From JAISST01 sp050434145 (lineage in GTDB: Bacteria > Fusobacteriota > Fusobacteriia > Fusobacteriales > Fusobacteriaceae): a stretch of DNA of 26,048 nt. Shown here one piece after another: positions 1 to 7,388 of the stretch (position 1 is its first letter; each line of letters begins with the position of its first letter). The stretch is from assembly GCF_050434145.1 (NCBI RefSeq), contig NZ_JBNPVX010000040.1, forward strand, positions 1 to 26,048. The letters are read 5' to 3'. The position numbers and the translations under genes are program-made. The notes beneath the pieces were generated by a model. The model was not told the DNA's origin. It made no database searches and saw only the letters and a list, made by a program, of their open reading frames with translations.

Positions 1-87
1 ATCATTACAGATTTAAAAAATTTTACACCTTAATTGTTTAACAATTTTCTTTTTGGTTTGCATTTTATCTTTCTCTATTCTGTTGTT

Positions 88-126
88 AATGTCCTTTTAC
101 CCTGTGTCGCTTTTCTCAGGGACATT
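88..126 (-). other. 5'-terminal stem-loop of an off-window transcript
   Basis: On the minus strand AATGTCC (126-120) can pair with GGACATT (94-88). Alternatively AATGT/ACATT plus CCCTG/CAGGG form two stacked 5-bp stems with a 7-base bulge (TAAAAGG) on the 3' side and a 12-base loop. The predicted start of the promoter at 131-159 puts this structure at the very 5' end of the RNA. It could stabilise the mRNA or be a small regulatory leader; I do not recognise a known family. About 25 bases further on, a 16-codon frame (63-13, starting MQTKKK) has only a weak ribosome binding site and may not be translated. Confidence 0.5.
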
Positions 127-130
127 GATT

Positions 131-159
131 ATAATATCATATTTTATATTCTATGTCAA
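131..159 (-). promoter_or_regulatory. Consensus sigma70-type promoter reading out of the left edge
   Basis: On the minus strand TTGACA (159-154) and TATTAT (136-131) are separated by exactly 17 bases. A start point would fall near 125-123. It lies downstream of tsaD and points away from it, so it must serve a gene to the left of the window. Confidence 0.75.
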
Positions 160-271
160 ACTTTTTTTTAAATTTATTTTTTATTTTTCTTTTCTATCAT
201 AATTTTCTTAGAAAACTTTCATTTATACATTATTTTAGTTTTATTCATTTTTAATTTTTTCTAAATATATT

Positions 272-1306
272 TTAATATAAATCTTCTTCCATTGATAAAG
301 AGGCTATTCCATTTAATTTCATCATTGTATTATAATAAATTTCTTTTATTTTTTTCTCATCCATATCTTTTATTTTATAATATGCTGCTGCTGCTATCAT
401 TGCAGCATTATCTGTACAAAGGCTCATGCTTGGATAAAAAACATTGGCTGCAATAGATTTACCAGCTTCACTCATTCTTTTTCTTAATAAAGAATTTGCA
501 GCAACTCCACCTGCCATTATAATTGTCTTTCCATTATATTCATTGCAAGCATCTATTGTTTTTTTTACTAATATATCTACAACTTTACTTAAAAAAGAAG
601 CTGCAATATCTTCATTTTTATATTCTATTTTTTTCATCTTAGCATTATTTACATAATTTATAACTGATGTCTTCAACCCAGAGAAGCTAAAATCATATTT
701 TCCTACTTTAGGATCAGGCAGATTAAGAAAATTCTCATCGCCTTCATAATATAGTTTATCAATTATTGGTCCACCAGGGTAAGGAAGTCCTAATATTCTT
801 GCTACTTTATCTACACTTTCACCCACAGCATCATCCAATGTTGCACCAATATTTTTGAAATTTAATTTTTCATCTATTTCTATTATATTCGTATGGCCAC
901 CTGAAACTACTAAGGCTATACAAGGAAATTCTATCTCTTTCTCTAAAAAATTTGCAAATATATGCCCTTTCAAATGATGAACTGGAATTATTGGAATTTT
1001 TTGTCCATATGCTAAGCCCTTTGCAAAAGAAATTCCAACCAAAAGTGCTCCTATTAATCCAGGTGCATAAGTAACTGCAATATAATCTACATCATCTAAT
1101 GTTACATTCGCTTCTTTTAATGCTTCATACAAAATGGAAGAAATATTTTTTACATGGTGCCTTGATGCAATTTCAGGAACTACCCCACCATATTCTGCAT
1201 GTATTTCTACTTGAGAAGATATTATATTAGATAAAATTTCTTTTCCATCTTTTAATATTGCAATTGATGTCTCATCACAAGATGTTTCTATTCCTAAAAT
1301 TATCAT
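272..1306 (-). CDS. tsaD: tRNA N6-adenosine threonylcarbamoyltransferase TsaD
   Basis: TsaD transfers the threonylcarbamoyl group from TC-AMP to A37 of ANN-reading tRNAs (t6A) in the cytoplasm, with TsaB and TsaE. The 344-residue protein begins MIILGIETSCDETS, the family N-terminus. It carries the metal-binding HHLKGH (His111, His115), the ASKHA-fold signatures SGGHTN and MAGGVAANSLLR, and a C-terminal TDNAAMIA. Length is normal. The frame opens 9 bases earlier at a GTG (1315), but that GTG lies inside the Shine-Dalgarno AAGGTGA, which sits 5 bases before the ATG at 1306, so the ATG is preferred. It follows pflA by 40 bp on the same strand and is probably cotranscribed with it. Function is secure. 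Confidence 0.96.
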   Translation of the reverse strand: MIILGIETSCDETSIAILKDGKEILSNIISSQVEIHAEYGGVVPEIASRHHVKNISSILYEALKEANVTLDDVDYIAVTYAPGLIGALLVGISFAKGLAYGQKIPIIPVHHLKGHIFANFLEKEIEFPCIALVVSGGHTNIIEIDEKLNFKNIGATLDDAVGESVDKVARILGLPYPGGPIIDKLYYEGDENFLNLPDPKVGKYDFSFSGLKTSVINYVNNAKMKKIEYKNEDIAASFLSKVVDILVKKTIDACNEYNGKTIIMAGGVAANSLLRKRMSEAGKSIAANVFYPSMSLCTDNAAMIAAAAYYKIKDMDEKKIKEIYYNTMMKLNGIASLSMEEDLY

Positions 1307-1346
1307 TATAATCACCTTTTTTCATTATATTTAAATATTATATCAT

Positions 1347-2081
1347 TTAAACATTTACTTTCAAATTATATTTTTTAAAAATAGATATTGCATTATCTAA
1401 TCTTTCCTTTGACAACTCACTGGTACCTTCTAATGGATATTTTATTCCTAATTCTTTATATTTAAATTCTCCTAGTCTATGGTAAGGTAATAATTCTATT
1501 TTTTCCATATTTTTCATTTTAAATACATATGCAGCTATTTGTTCCAATAATTGGTCATTATCTGTAATTTCAGGGACTATTACATGCCTTATCCATACAT
1601 TCTTATTTATTAATTCTAGATATTTTACAAAATCTAACACTGGATCCAACATTACACCAGTCAATTCTTTATGCAGTTTCTCGTCTAGTGTTTTTATATC
1701 CAAAAGAACTAAATCAACATATTCTAACATTTCTTTTACCTTATCATTCAGAATATATCCAGATGTGTCTATTGCTGTATGTATTCCTCCTTTCTTGCAT
1801 AATTTTAGGAGCTCCAATGTAAAATCACTTTGAACTAAAGGCTCACCACCAGTTATAGTAACTCCACCTTTTTTTCCAAAATAGTTTTTATACTTTTTTA
1901 GCATCCCAAAGACTTCTGAAGGCTCTCTTTTGATTTTAAATTTATTCATATCCCATGTATCTGGATTATGGCAATATTTACATCTTAGAGGACATCCTTG
2001 TAAAAATAATACAAATCTCACTCCTGGACCATCTACTGTCCCAAAACTCTCATATGAATGAATTTTTCCTGATATTTTCAT
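1347..2081 (-). CDS. pflA: Pyruvate formate-lyase activating enzyme (radical SAM)
   Basis: PflA uses a [4Fe-4S] cluster and S-adenosylmethionine to abstract a hydrogen from the glycyl residue of PflB, creating the radical that makes PFL active under anaerobiosis. The 244-residue protein has the radical SAM motif CPLRCKYC with Cys30, Cys34 and Cys37, preceded by the activase signature DGPGVRFVLFLQGC, and the SAM-binding TGGEPL near residue 97. Length matches the family. A clear ribosome site (AGAGGTAAG) precedes the ATG. It lies 79 bp after pflB on the same strand, with a hairpin and T-run in between (2095-2145), so it should be expressed at a lower level than its substrate enzyme. Confidence 0.97.
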   Translation of the reverse strand: MKISGKIHSYESFGTVDGPGVRFVLFLQGCPLRCKYCHNPDTWDMNKFKIKREPSEVFGMLKKYKNYFGKKGGVTITGGEPLVQSDFTLELLKLCKKGGIHTAIDTSGYILNDKVKEMLEYVDLVLLDIKTLDEKLHKELTGVMLDPVLDFVKYLELINKNVWIRHVIVPEITDNDQLLEQIAAYVFKMKNMEKIELLPYHRLGEFKYKELGIKYPLEGTSELSKERLDNAISIFKKYNLKVNV

Positions 2082-2094
2082 TTCTTACCTCTTG

Positions 2095-2145
2095 AAAAAA
2101 CCTGACTTAAACTTTATAAAAATTCAAAGTATCAAATCAGGTTTT
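2095..2145 (-). terminator. Hairpin terminator between pflB and pflA
   Basis: On the minus strand AAAACCTGA (2145-2137) pairs with TCAGGTTTT, with an inner ACTTT/AAAGT stem, and the hairpin runs into six T (to 2095). It lies 15 bases after the pflB stop. This is an intrinsic terminator, probably leaky, since pflA has no other obvious promoter. Confidence 0.75.
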
Positions 2146-2160
2146 ATTTAATATTTCATT

Positions 2161-4389
2161 TTACATTCTTACATTAATTGTTCTTGATAGCACATCTAAT
2201 TGCTGTTCCCTTGTTAGCCTTACAAAATTTACTGCATACCCTGATACTCTTATTGTTAATTGAGGATATTTTTCTGGATTTTCCATTGCATCTTCTAGCA
2301 AAGACCTGTCAAAAACATTTACGTTCAAATGTTGCCCGCCTTCTGGTGTAAAATACCCATCTAGTAAAGAGACTAGATTCTCCACTCTGTCAACATCTGT
2401 CTTTCCAAGAGCTCCAGGAGCTATTGCAAATGTGTATGATATTCCGTCATGTGAATGATGAAATGGTAACTTTGCAACTGATGATAAAGATGCTAATGCC
2501 CCTCTTTGATCTCTTCCATTCATTGGATTAGCCCCTGGCGAAAATGGTGTTCCACCCTTTCTACCATCAGGGGTATTTCCTGTCTTCTTTCCATATACTA
2601 CATTTGATGTTATGGTAAGTAGAGACTGGGTTGCCTGAGCATTTCTATAGGTTTCATGAGTTTTTAGATAGCCCATGAATTTTTCTGTTACCATTATTGC
2701 CAAGTCATCTGTAGAATCTTCATCATTTCCGAATGGAACATATTCTCCTTCTCTTTCAAAATCTACTATTAGCCCATTTTCATTTCTTATTACTTTTATT
2801 TTGGTATCTCTTATTGCTGCTAATGAATCTGCCACTATTGCTATCCCTGCTATACCTGTGGCTTGTGTTCTCTCTATATCCAAATCATGTAATCCCATTT
2901 CAAAAGCTTCATAAGAGTATTTATCATGCATATAATGAATTATCTTCAATGCATTCACATAAACTCCTGCTAACCATTTCATCATTTGCTCAAATTTCTT
3001 TAAAACTTCATCATATTCTAAATAATCCCCAACTATTGGAGCAAACATAGGAGCTACTTGTTCTCCACTCTTTTCATCTTTTCCTCCATTTAAAGCATAC
3101 AATAACGCTTTGGGTAGATTTGCTCTTGCACCAAAGAATTGCATCCCTTTACCAATTTTCATTGGTGATACACAGCATGCTATTCCATAATCATCACCAA
3201 ATTCTGGTCTCATCAAATCATCACTTTCATATTGTATTGATGATGTATCTATAGAAACTTTAGCACAGAAATTTTTCCAATTTTCTGGAGAATTATTTGA
3301 CCACAACACTGTTAAATTAGGTTCTGGAGCTGGTCCAAGATTATATAGAGTGTGCAAATATCTAAAAGATGTTTTTGTTACTAATGTTCTTCCATCTACA
3401 CCCTGTCCTCCCAATACTTCTGTGGTCCATGTTGGATCCCCAGAAAATAAAGCATCATAATCTGGTGTTCTCAAAAATCTTATTATTCTTAGTTTTATTA
3501 TAAATTGATCTATTAATTCTTGAGCTTCATCTTCTGTAATCTTTCCATTATCCAAATCTCTCTGGATAAATACATCCAAAAACGTAGCTGTTCTTCCTAG
3601 TGACATTGCTGCCCCATCTTGATCTTTTGTTGCAGCCAAATACGAAAAATATACAAACTGAACTGCTTCTTTAGCAGTATTCGCTGGTTTCGTTACATCA
3701 AAGCCATAATTATTACACATTGTAGCAAAGCTTTTCAGTGCCCTTATTTGTTCATATATTTCTTCTCTTCTTCTTATTGTCTCGTCATTCATTTCTGAAA
3801 CTTCTAAAAGCTCCATTTGATGTTTTTTATCTTCTATTAGTCTATCTACACCATAAAGAGCTACTCTTCTATAATCTCCTATTATTCTCCCTCTTCCATA
3901 GGCATCTGGCAGTCCTGTAATTATTCCTGTACGTCTTGCTGCCTTCATTTCATCAGTATAAACTGAAAAGACTCCTTCATTATGAGTTTTTCTATATTTT
4001 GTAAATATCTCTGCTGTCATGGGGTCTAAATGATAGCCAAAAGATTCCAATGAATTTTGTACCATTCTCAATCCACCCTTTGGGTAAATCCCTCTTTTTA
4101 GCGGAGCATCTGTTTGTAATCCTACTATCACTTCTAAATCTTTGTCTATATATCCTGGTCCATAGGCATCTATTGATTGAGGCATTTTTGTTTCTACATC
4201 ATAAATTCCTTTAGCTCTTTCTTCCTTAAACATTTCTGTTAGCTTGTTCCATACTTTTTTGGTTTTTTCTGTAGAACTTACCAAGAAAGAGTCATCCCCT
4301 TCATATGGTGTATAATTTGATTGGATAAAATCTCTTACATTAATTTCTTTTTTCCATAGATTCCCTTTAAATCCATTCCAAGAACTCAT
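2161..4389 (-). CDS. pflB: Formate C-acetyltransferase (pyruvate formate-lyase)
   Basis: PflB converts pyruvate and CoA to acetyl-CoA and formate, the main anaerobic pyruvate-cleaving step in many fermenters and a source of formate for one-carbon pools. The 742-residue protein has the paired catalytic cysteines Cys405-Cys406 in GIACCVSPM and the C-terminal glycyl radical motif RVSGYAVNF with the radical glycine at 717, 26 residues from the end. Length equals that of classic PflB. The start is fixed by AGGAGG 6 bases before the ATG. Upstream lie a ZTP riboswitch and two promoters (4740-4924); downstream are a terminator, then the activase gene. As a glycyl radical enzyme it would be cleaved by oxygen when active. 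Identification is secure. Confidence 0.98.
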   Translation of the reverse strand: MSSWNGFKGNLWKKEINVRDFIQSNYTPYEGDDSFLVSSTEKTKKVWNKLTEMFKEERAKGIYDVETKMPQSIDAYGPGYIDKDLEVIVGLQTDAPLKRGIYPKGGLRMVQNSLESFGYHLDPMTAEIFTKYRKTHNEGVFSVYTDEMKAARRTGIITGLPDAYGRGRIIGDYRRVALYGVDRLIEDKKHQMELLEVSEMNDETIRRREEIYEQIRALKSFATMCNNYGFDVTKPANTAKEAVQFVYFSYLAATKDQDGAAMSLGRTATFLDVFIQRDLDNGKITEDEAQELIDQFIIKLRIIRFLRTPDYDALFSGDPTWTTEVLGGQGVDGRTLVTKTSFRYLHTLYNLGPAPEPNLTVLWSNNSPENWKNFCAKVSIDTSSIQYESDDLMRPEFGDDYGIACCVSPMKIGKGMQFFGARANLPKALLYALNGGKDEKSGEQVAPMFAPIVGDYLEYDEVLKKFEQMMKWLAGVYVNALKIIHYMHDKYSYEAFEMGLHDLDIERTQATGIAGIAIVADSLAAIRDTKIKVIRNENGLIVDFEREGEYVPFGNDEDSTDDLAIMVTEKFMGYLKTHETYRNAQATQSLLTITSNVVYGKKTGNTPDGRKGGTPFSPGANPMNGRDQRGALASLSSVAKLPFHHSHDGISYTFAIAPGALGKTDVDRVENLVSLLDGYFTPEGGQHLNVNVFDRSLLEDAMENPEKYPQLTIRVSGYAVNFVRLTREQQLDVLSRTINVRM

Positions 4390-4733
4390 TAATTACCTCC
4401 TAACAATTAAACAATTTTAAGCTGTTACAAAACTATTTTTAGTCTTGCTAAATTCATACTTTTATTATTTTTTTAATTCTTCTTTTCCTCCAGCCATGCT
4501 ATCCAGTTAGCAAAATGAATGTTTTAGAAATGATATTTTGCTTATGTGGATAGCATGTCGTGATGCCAGCAGGATAAAGCTACAAGCAGCTGATCGGCGA
4601 TTTTTGGGGCAAGTCCAAAACCCCAAAAAATTTATTTATATAACAAATTTTTGTAAAAACAATAAAGAAAACTTTATATTTCACAACTGCCTAATCAAAC
4701 AATTTATTTTTGTATCCTGTATACGCTCAGCCT
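4390..4733 (-). promoter_or_regulatory. Long structured leader of pflB, family not recognised
   Basis: From the second promoter (4740-4768) pflB would have a leader of about 340 nt, unusually rich in foldback and locally richer in G+C. In minus-strand order it contains: a stem TTTTTGGGG/CCCCAAAAA (4630-4601) that competes with TTTTGG/CCAAAA in the same bases; a weaker CAGC/GCTG stem (near 4594-4563); and a strong two-part stem, CATGCTATCC/GGATAGCATG (4557-4548 with 4504-4495) around AGCAAAAT/ATTTTGCT. Just after it a 10-codon frame (4497-4465, MAGGKEELKK) overlaps the stem end, with no good ribosome site. No protein gene is convincing on either strand. It could be a second regulatory leader, a separate small RNA or a mobile-element remnant; the sequence does not decide. 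Confidence 0.5.
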
Positions 4734-4739
4734 AAAGAT

Positions 4740-4768
4740 ATTTTAGCATTCTTTATATAGACAGTCAA
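4740..4768 (-). promoter_or_regulatory. Second pflB promoter, downstream of the riboswitch terminator
   Basis: Minus-strand TTGACT (4768-4763), 17-base spacer, TAAAAT (4745-4740). It begins 29 bases after the riboswitch terminator T-run, so transcripts from it would bypass ZTP control. The predicted start is near 4733. Confidence 0.7.
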
Positions 4769-4796
4769 GAATTATTATTTTTATTTTTTAGCAAAT

Positions 4797-4889
4797 AAAA
4801 AAGCCTACTGTCCAGGTGTTTGCCCAGACGGTCGGCTAAATAATGTTATACTTCATGTGGTTAATTCCACTTCCGTCAGTCATATAACT
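4797..4889 (-). ncRNA. ZTP (pfl) riboswitch with terminator expression platform
   Basis: This RNA senses ZTP/ZMP, purine intermediates that accumulate when 10-formyl-tetrahydrofolate is short, and raises expression of one-carbon genes. On the minus strand the aptamer opens AGTTATATGACTGACGG, continues with a GTGG/CCAC hairpin and ends with the conserved CCGACCGTCTGGGCA (about 4835-4821). This is nearly the F. ulcerans aptamer I recall from crystal structures. GCCGACCGTC (4836-4827) also pairs, with two mismatches, with GACAGTAGGC (4812-4803) followed by six T (4802-4797): an intrinsic terminator sharing bases with the aptamer. Ligand binding should prevent the terminator and turn the downstream gene on. 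The next gene is pflB, from which the pfl motif takes its name. Confidence 0.93.
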
Positions 4890-4895
4890 ATGTTG

Positions 4896-4924
4896 ATACT
4901 ATCATATATAAAATAAAATGTCAA
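4896..4924 (-). promoter_or_regulatory. Primary pflB promoter driving the ZTP riboswitch
   Basis: Minus-strand TTGACA (4924-4919), 17 bases, TAGTAT (4901-4896). The predicted start near 4889 coincides with the first base of the aptamer. The remaining gap to plsC (4925-5058) is AT-rich and shows nothing else, in particular no clear terminator for plsC. Confidence 0.8.
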
Positions 4925-5058
4925 TCACTTTTTTATAAGAAGCTCTCTAAATTTCAGCTATTTTCATACTAATTTTGAATATATTTTTTCATAAATTTAT
5001 TATGACCTTTTTCAAGTTTATTACATTTTTTATTAAACAAAATATTTTTTACATATAT

Positions 5059-5793
5059 TTATAGAGAATTATAGTTTTTTACTACTATTTCATGTACTTT
5101 TTTATCCAATTCTTTCAATTCAGCCCTTTCCATATTCTCCACATGAATTGGGTTTCCAATAAATAATTTTACAATTTTTCCCCTTCTCATAACAGATTCT
5201 CCTTTCTTTTGAATATCAAAAGTTCCTTTGATTGATAATGGTACAATAATCCCCTTTGTATCCAATGCAAGCTTGAAACTTCCTTTTTTAAATTCTCCTA
5301 TTTGACCTGTCAATGTTCTTTCGCCTTCTGGAAAAATCAAAGTTGGATATCCTTTTTTTATAACTTCCACAGCTTTTTTCATGTCTTTAATTCCTTCTCT
5401 TGGATTTTTTCTATCTAGAAAAACACATTGCATCCTTTTCATCCAAAACCCATAAAATGGCCAGCTTTTCATTTCTTTTTTTGCAACAAAACCAACATCA
5501 TGGTTCTCCATTCCACAAATTATTGCTGGAATATCTAAATTACTTTGATGATTACAAATATAAATTACTCCCTTTGTCTTGTCAATCTCATCAAACTTTG
5601 CTTTATCCTCATATACAACTTCTAATTTCATTCCTACACTTTTGGTAACACCTAAAGATACTATTCCTATGGCTTTTCTTGCAAGTGCAACACTTTTTTT
5701 CTCTTCTAAAATACAAACTACGGGTAGATAAAATATTGTAATAAAAATGAAAAGTATTAACCCTGTTAATAATACTAATATTGTTGTAATCAT
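5059..5793 (-). CDS. plsC: 1-acyl-sn-glycerol-3-phosphate acyltransferase (PlsC family)
   Basis: PlsC acylates lysophosphatidic acid to phosphatidic acid at the inner face of the membrane. The 244-residue protein has one N-terminal hydrophobic segment (about residues 3-28), the acyltransferase block I NHQSNLD (His82 and Asp87, HX4D) and block III FPEGERT (Glu156-Thr160). Length is normal. The ATG at 5793 is the first in frame after a TGA, yet has no adjacent ribosome site; a strong AAGGAGGGG lies 29 bases upstream (5831-5823), with a small ATAG/CTAT hairpin between. It is the last gene of the minus-strand run recA-recX-plsC. The acyl acceptor could differ, as the family is broad. Confidence 0.88.
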   Translation of the reverse strand: MITTILVLLTGLILFIFITIFYLPVVCILEEKKSVALARKAIGIVSLGVTKSVGMKLEVVYEDKAKFDEIDKTKGVIYICNHQSNLDIPAIICGMENHDVGFVAKKEMKSWPFYGFWMKRMQCVFLDRKNPREGIKDMKKAVEVIKKGYPTLIFPEGERTLTGQIGEFKKGSFKLALDTKGIIVPLSIKGTFDIQKKGESVMRRGKIVKLFIGNPIHVENMERAELKELDKKVHEIVVKNYNSL

Positions 5794-5862
5794 AATTTTT
5801 CAAAATAGATTTCTCTATCTTTCCCCTCCTTAAAAGTTACTTGATTTTACTTCACTATAATG

Positions 5863-6300
5863 TTAATTTCCTATAACTGATTTTATATCTGAGTACAAAA
5901 AACCTTTATTCATAAGTGATGCTACTTTTTTTTCTTTTGTTTTATGCCCAAGTTTTTCCCATTGTCTGGTTATCTCAGCAATTTCTCTATCTTTATTAAG
6001 CTCTAATAAGTCTTTATACAAACTTTCTTTTATTCCTTTTTGCTTAAAGACAAATTCGTATTTTTTATAGCCATAATTATGTGTATTTATATATGATGCT
6101 ACATATTCCTCATCATTTAAATAACCAGTTTTTATAAATTCTTGCTTTATTTCTTCAACCAAATTATTTATTTCTTCTTTTTTGTTCTTTTCTAAATCTT
6201 CACTAATGTATTTGTTTTTTATTTTTTCAACAAATTCCTTAATAGAGTAGTCTCTTTTGCTCAAAATGAAAAAACTGTACTCTTTCATCATCTTTTTCAT
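5863..6300 (-). CDS. recX: Regulatory protein RecX
   Basis: RecX binds RecA filaments and limits their extension and activity. The protein is 145 residues with the usual series of short three-helix repeats; signatures include the GYLNDEEYVASYI segment (near residue 59) and FKQKGIKESL (near residue 85). It is lysine-rich and at the short end of the family. It starts 5 bp after the recA stop, with ribosome site bases (GGAG, AAGGA) partly inside the end of recA, so the two are translationally linked, the common recA-recX arrangement. An alternative start exists at codon 4 or 5 (two further ATGs). Position and pattern together make the call good, although RecX sequences are weakly conserved. Confidence 0.9.
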   Translation of the reverse strand: MKKMMKEYSFFILSKRDYSIKEFVEKIKNKYISEDLEKNKKEEINNLVEEIKQEFIKTGYLNDEEYVASYINTHNYGYKKYEFVFKQKGIKESLYKDLLELNKDREIAEITRQWEKLGHKTKEKKVASLMNKGFLYSDIKSVIGN

Positions 6301-6305
6301 ATTCC

Positions 6306-7337
6306 TTATTGTCCTCCCAATTTACTACCCAAATCACTCTGAATTAAATCAAATACATCTTTTTCTTTTGAAAGTTTTTCTTTTACATTATCATATCCTT
6401 GTCCTAGAGGTATCCCTTCATAATAAAAAGCTGACCCTATTTTCTCTATTACACCTTTTTCTACAGAGAGTCTTACAATATCATCAATTCTATTGATTCC
6501 CTCTCCATATATTATTGGAAATATTGCTTCTTTAAATGGAGGGGCAACTTTATTTTTCGTTATTTTTACCAGAGTTTCTTGCCCTGTTACAGTGTCCATA
6601 TTTTTGATGTTGCCTATTCTTTTTACTTCCATACGTACAGAAGAGTAGAATTTCAATGCTTTTCCACCTGTAGTCGTAGTCTGTGGTCCAAAACCATATG
6701 TATTTATATTATCTCGCAATTGATTTATAAATATCAATGTTGTCTTCGATTTATTCAAATTTCCCGTGATTTTCCTCAAAGCTTTTGACATTAATCTTGC
6801 TTGTAATGCAGTTTGTTGATCTATCATTTCTCCATCTATCTCTGCTTTTGGTACCAAAGCTGCTACAGAATCTACTACGATAATATCCACTGAATTAGAT
6901 CTAACTAGCATATCAACTACCTCTAATGCTTGTTCTCCATAATCTGGCTGAGATAATAGTAGTTCATCCACATCAACACCAATTTTTCTAGCATAGCTAG
7001 GATCTAGCGCATGTTCAGCATCTATAAATACACCTATTCCTAGATTTTTCTGTACTTCTGCCAATATATGTAAAGCAATTGTAGTTTTTCCAGAACTTTC
7101 TCCACCATATATCTCTACTATTCTCCCTTTTGGTATTCCGCCTCCTAAAGCTATATCTAAAGACAAACTTCCTGTAGAGATTTTTTCAACATGAACATTT
7201 CCATTTTCTCCCAATCGCATTATTGTCCCATTACCAAATTCACCATCTATTTGCTTTAAAGTCATTGAAAGAATTTTTTTCTTTTGTTCAAGTATTTCTT
7301 TCCCTAGTTCCTTCTTTTCATCATTGTCTTTTCCCAT
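6306..7337 (-). CDS. recA: Recombinase RecA
   Basis: RecA forms ATP-dependent filaments on single-stranded DNA, drives strand exchange and promotes repair. The 343-residue protein has Walker A GGESSGKT at residues 78-85 (most bacteria have GPESSGKT), Walker B DIIVVD at 151-156 and the core segment STGSLSLDIALGGGIPKGR. The DNA-binding L2 loop (about 209-225, DNINTYGFGPQTTTTGG) is one residue longer than in E. coli and differs around the usual MFGNPETTTGG. A good AGGAG site precedes the ATG. It follows an LPS glycosyltransferase by 51 bp with no terminator or promoter I can support and no recognisable LexA box, so it is probably read through from the LPS genes. Confidence 0.98.
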   Translation of the reverse strand: MGKDNDEKKELGKEILEQKKKILSMTLKQIDGEFGNGTIMRLGENGNVHVEKISTGSLSLDIALGGGIPKGRIVEIYGGESSGKTTIALHILAEVQKNLGIGVFIDAEHALDPSYARKIGVDVDELLLSQPDYGEQALEVVDMLVRSNSVDIIVVDSVAALVPKAEIDGEMIDQQTALQARLMSKALRKITGNLNKSKTTLIFINQLRDNINTYGFGPQTTTTGGKALKFYSSVRMEVKRIGNIKNMDTVTGQETLVKITKNKVAPPFKEAIFPIIYGEGINRIDDIVRLSVEKGVIEKIGSAFYYEGIPLGQGYDNVKEKLSKEKDVFDLIQSDLGSKLGGQ

Positions 7338-7388
7338 ATTTTCTCCTAAATTGTTTAAATCTGAGTTTATTGGTTTAATTCTTCAGAC

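Noticed and set aside
1304..1315. GTG at 1315 as the tsaD start
   Set aside because: The GTG is part of the Shine-Dalgarno sequence serving the ATG at 1306, and the family N-terminus begins at the ATG.
4538..4735. A 65-codon plus-strand frame in the pflB leader
   Set aside because: It has no ribosome site, its composition follows the inverted repeats and leader structure of the opposite strand, and it resembles no protein I know.
7338..7388. An SOS/LexA box or a separate promoter in front of recA
   Set aside because: Only a weak TCTGA/TCAGA foldback is present; no -35/-10 pair or LexA-like palindrome could be supported.
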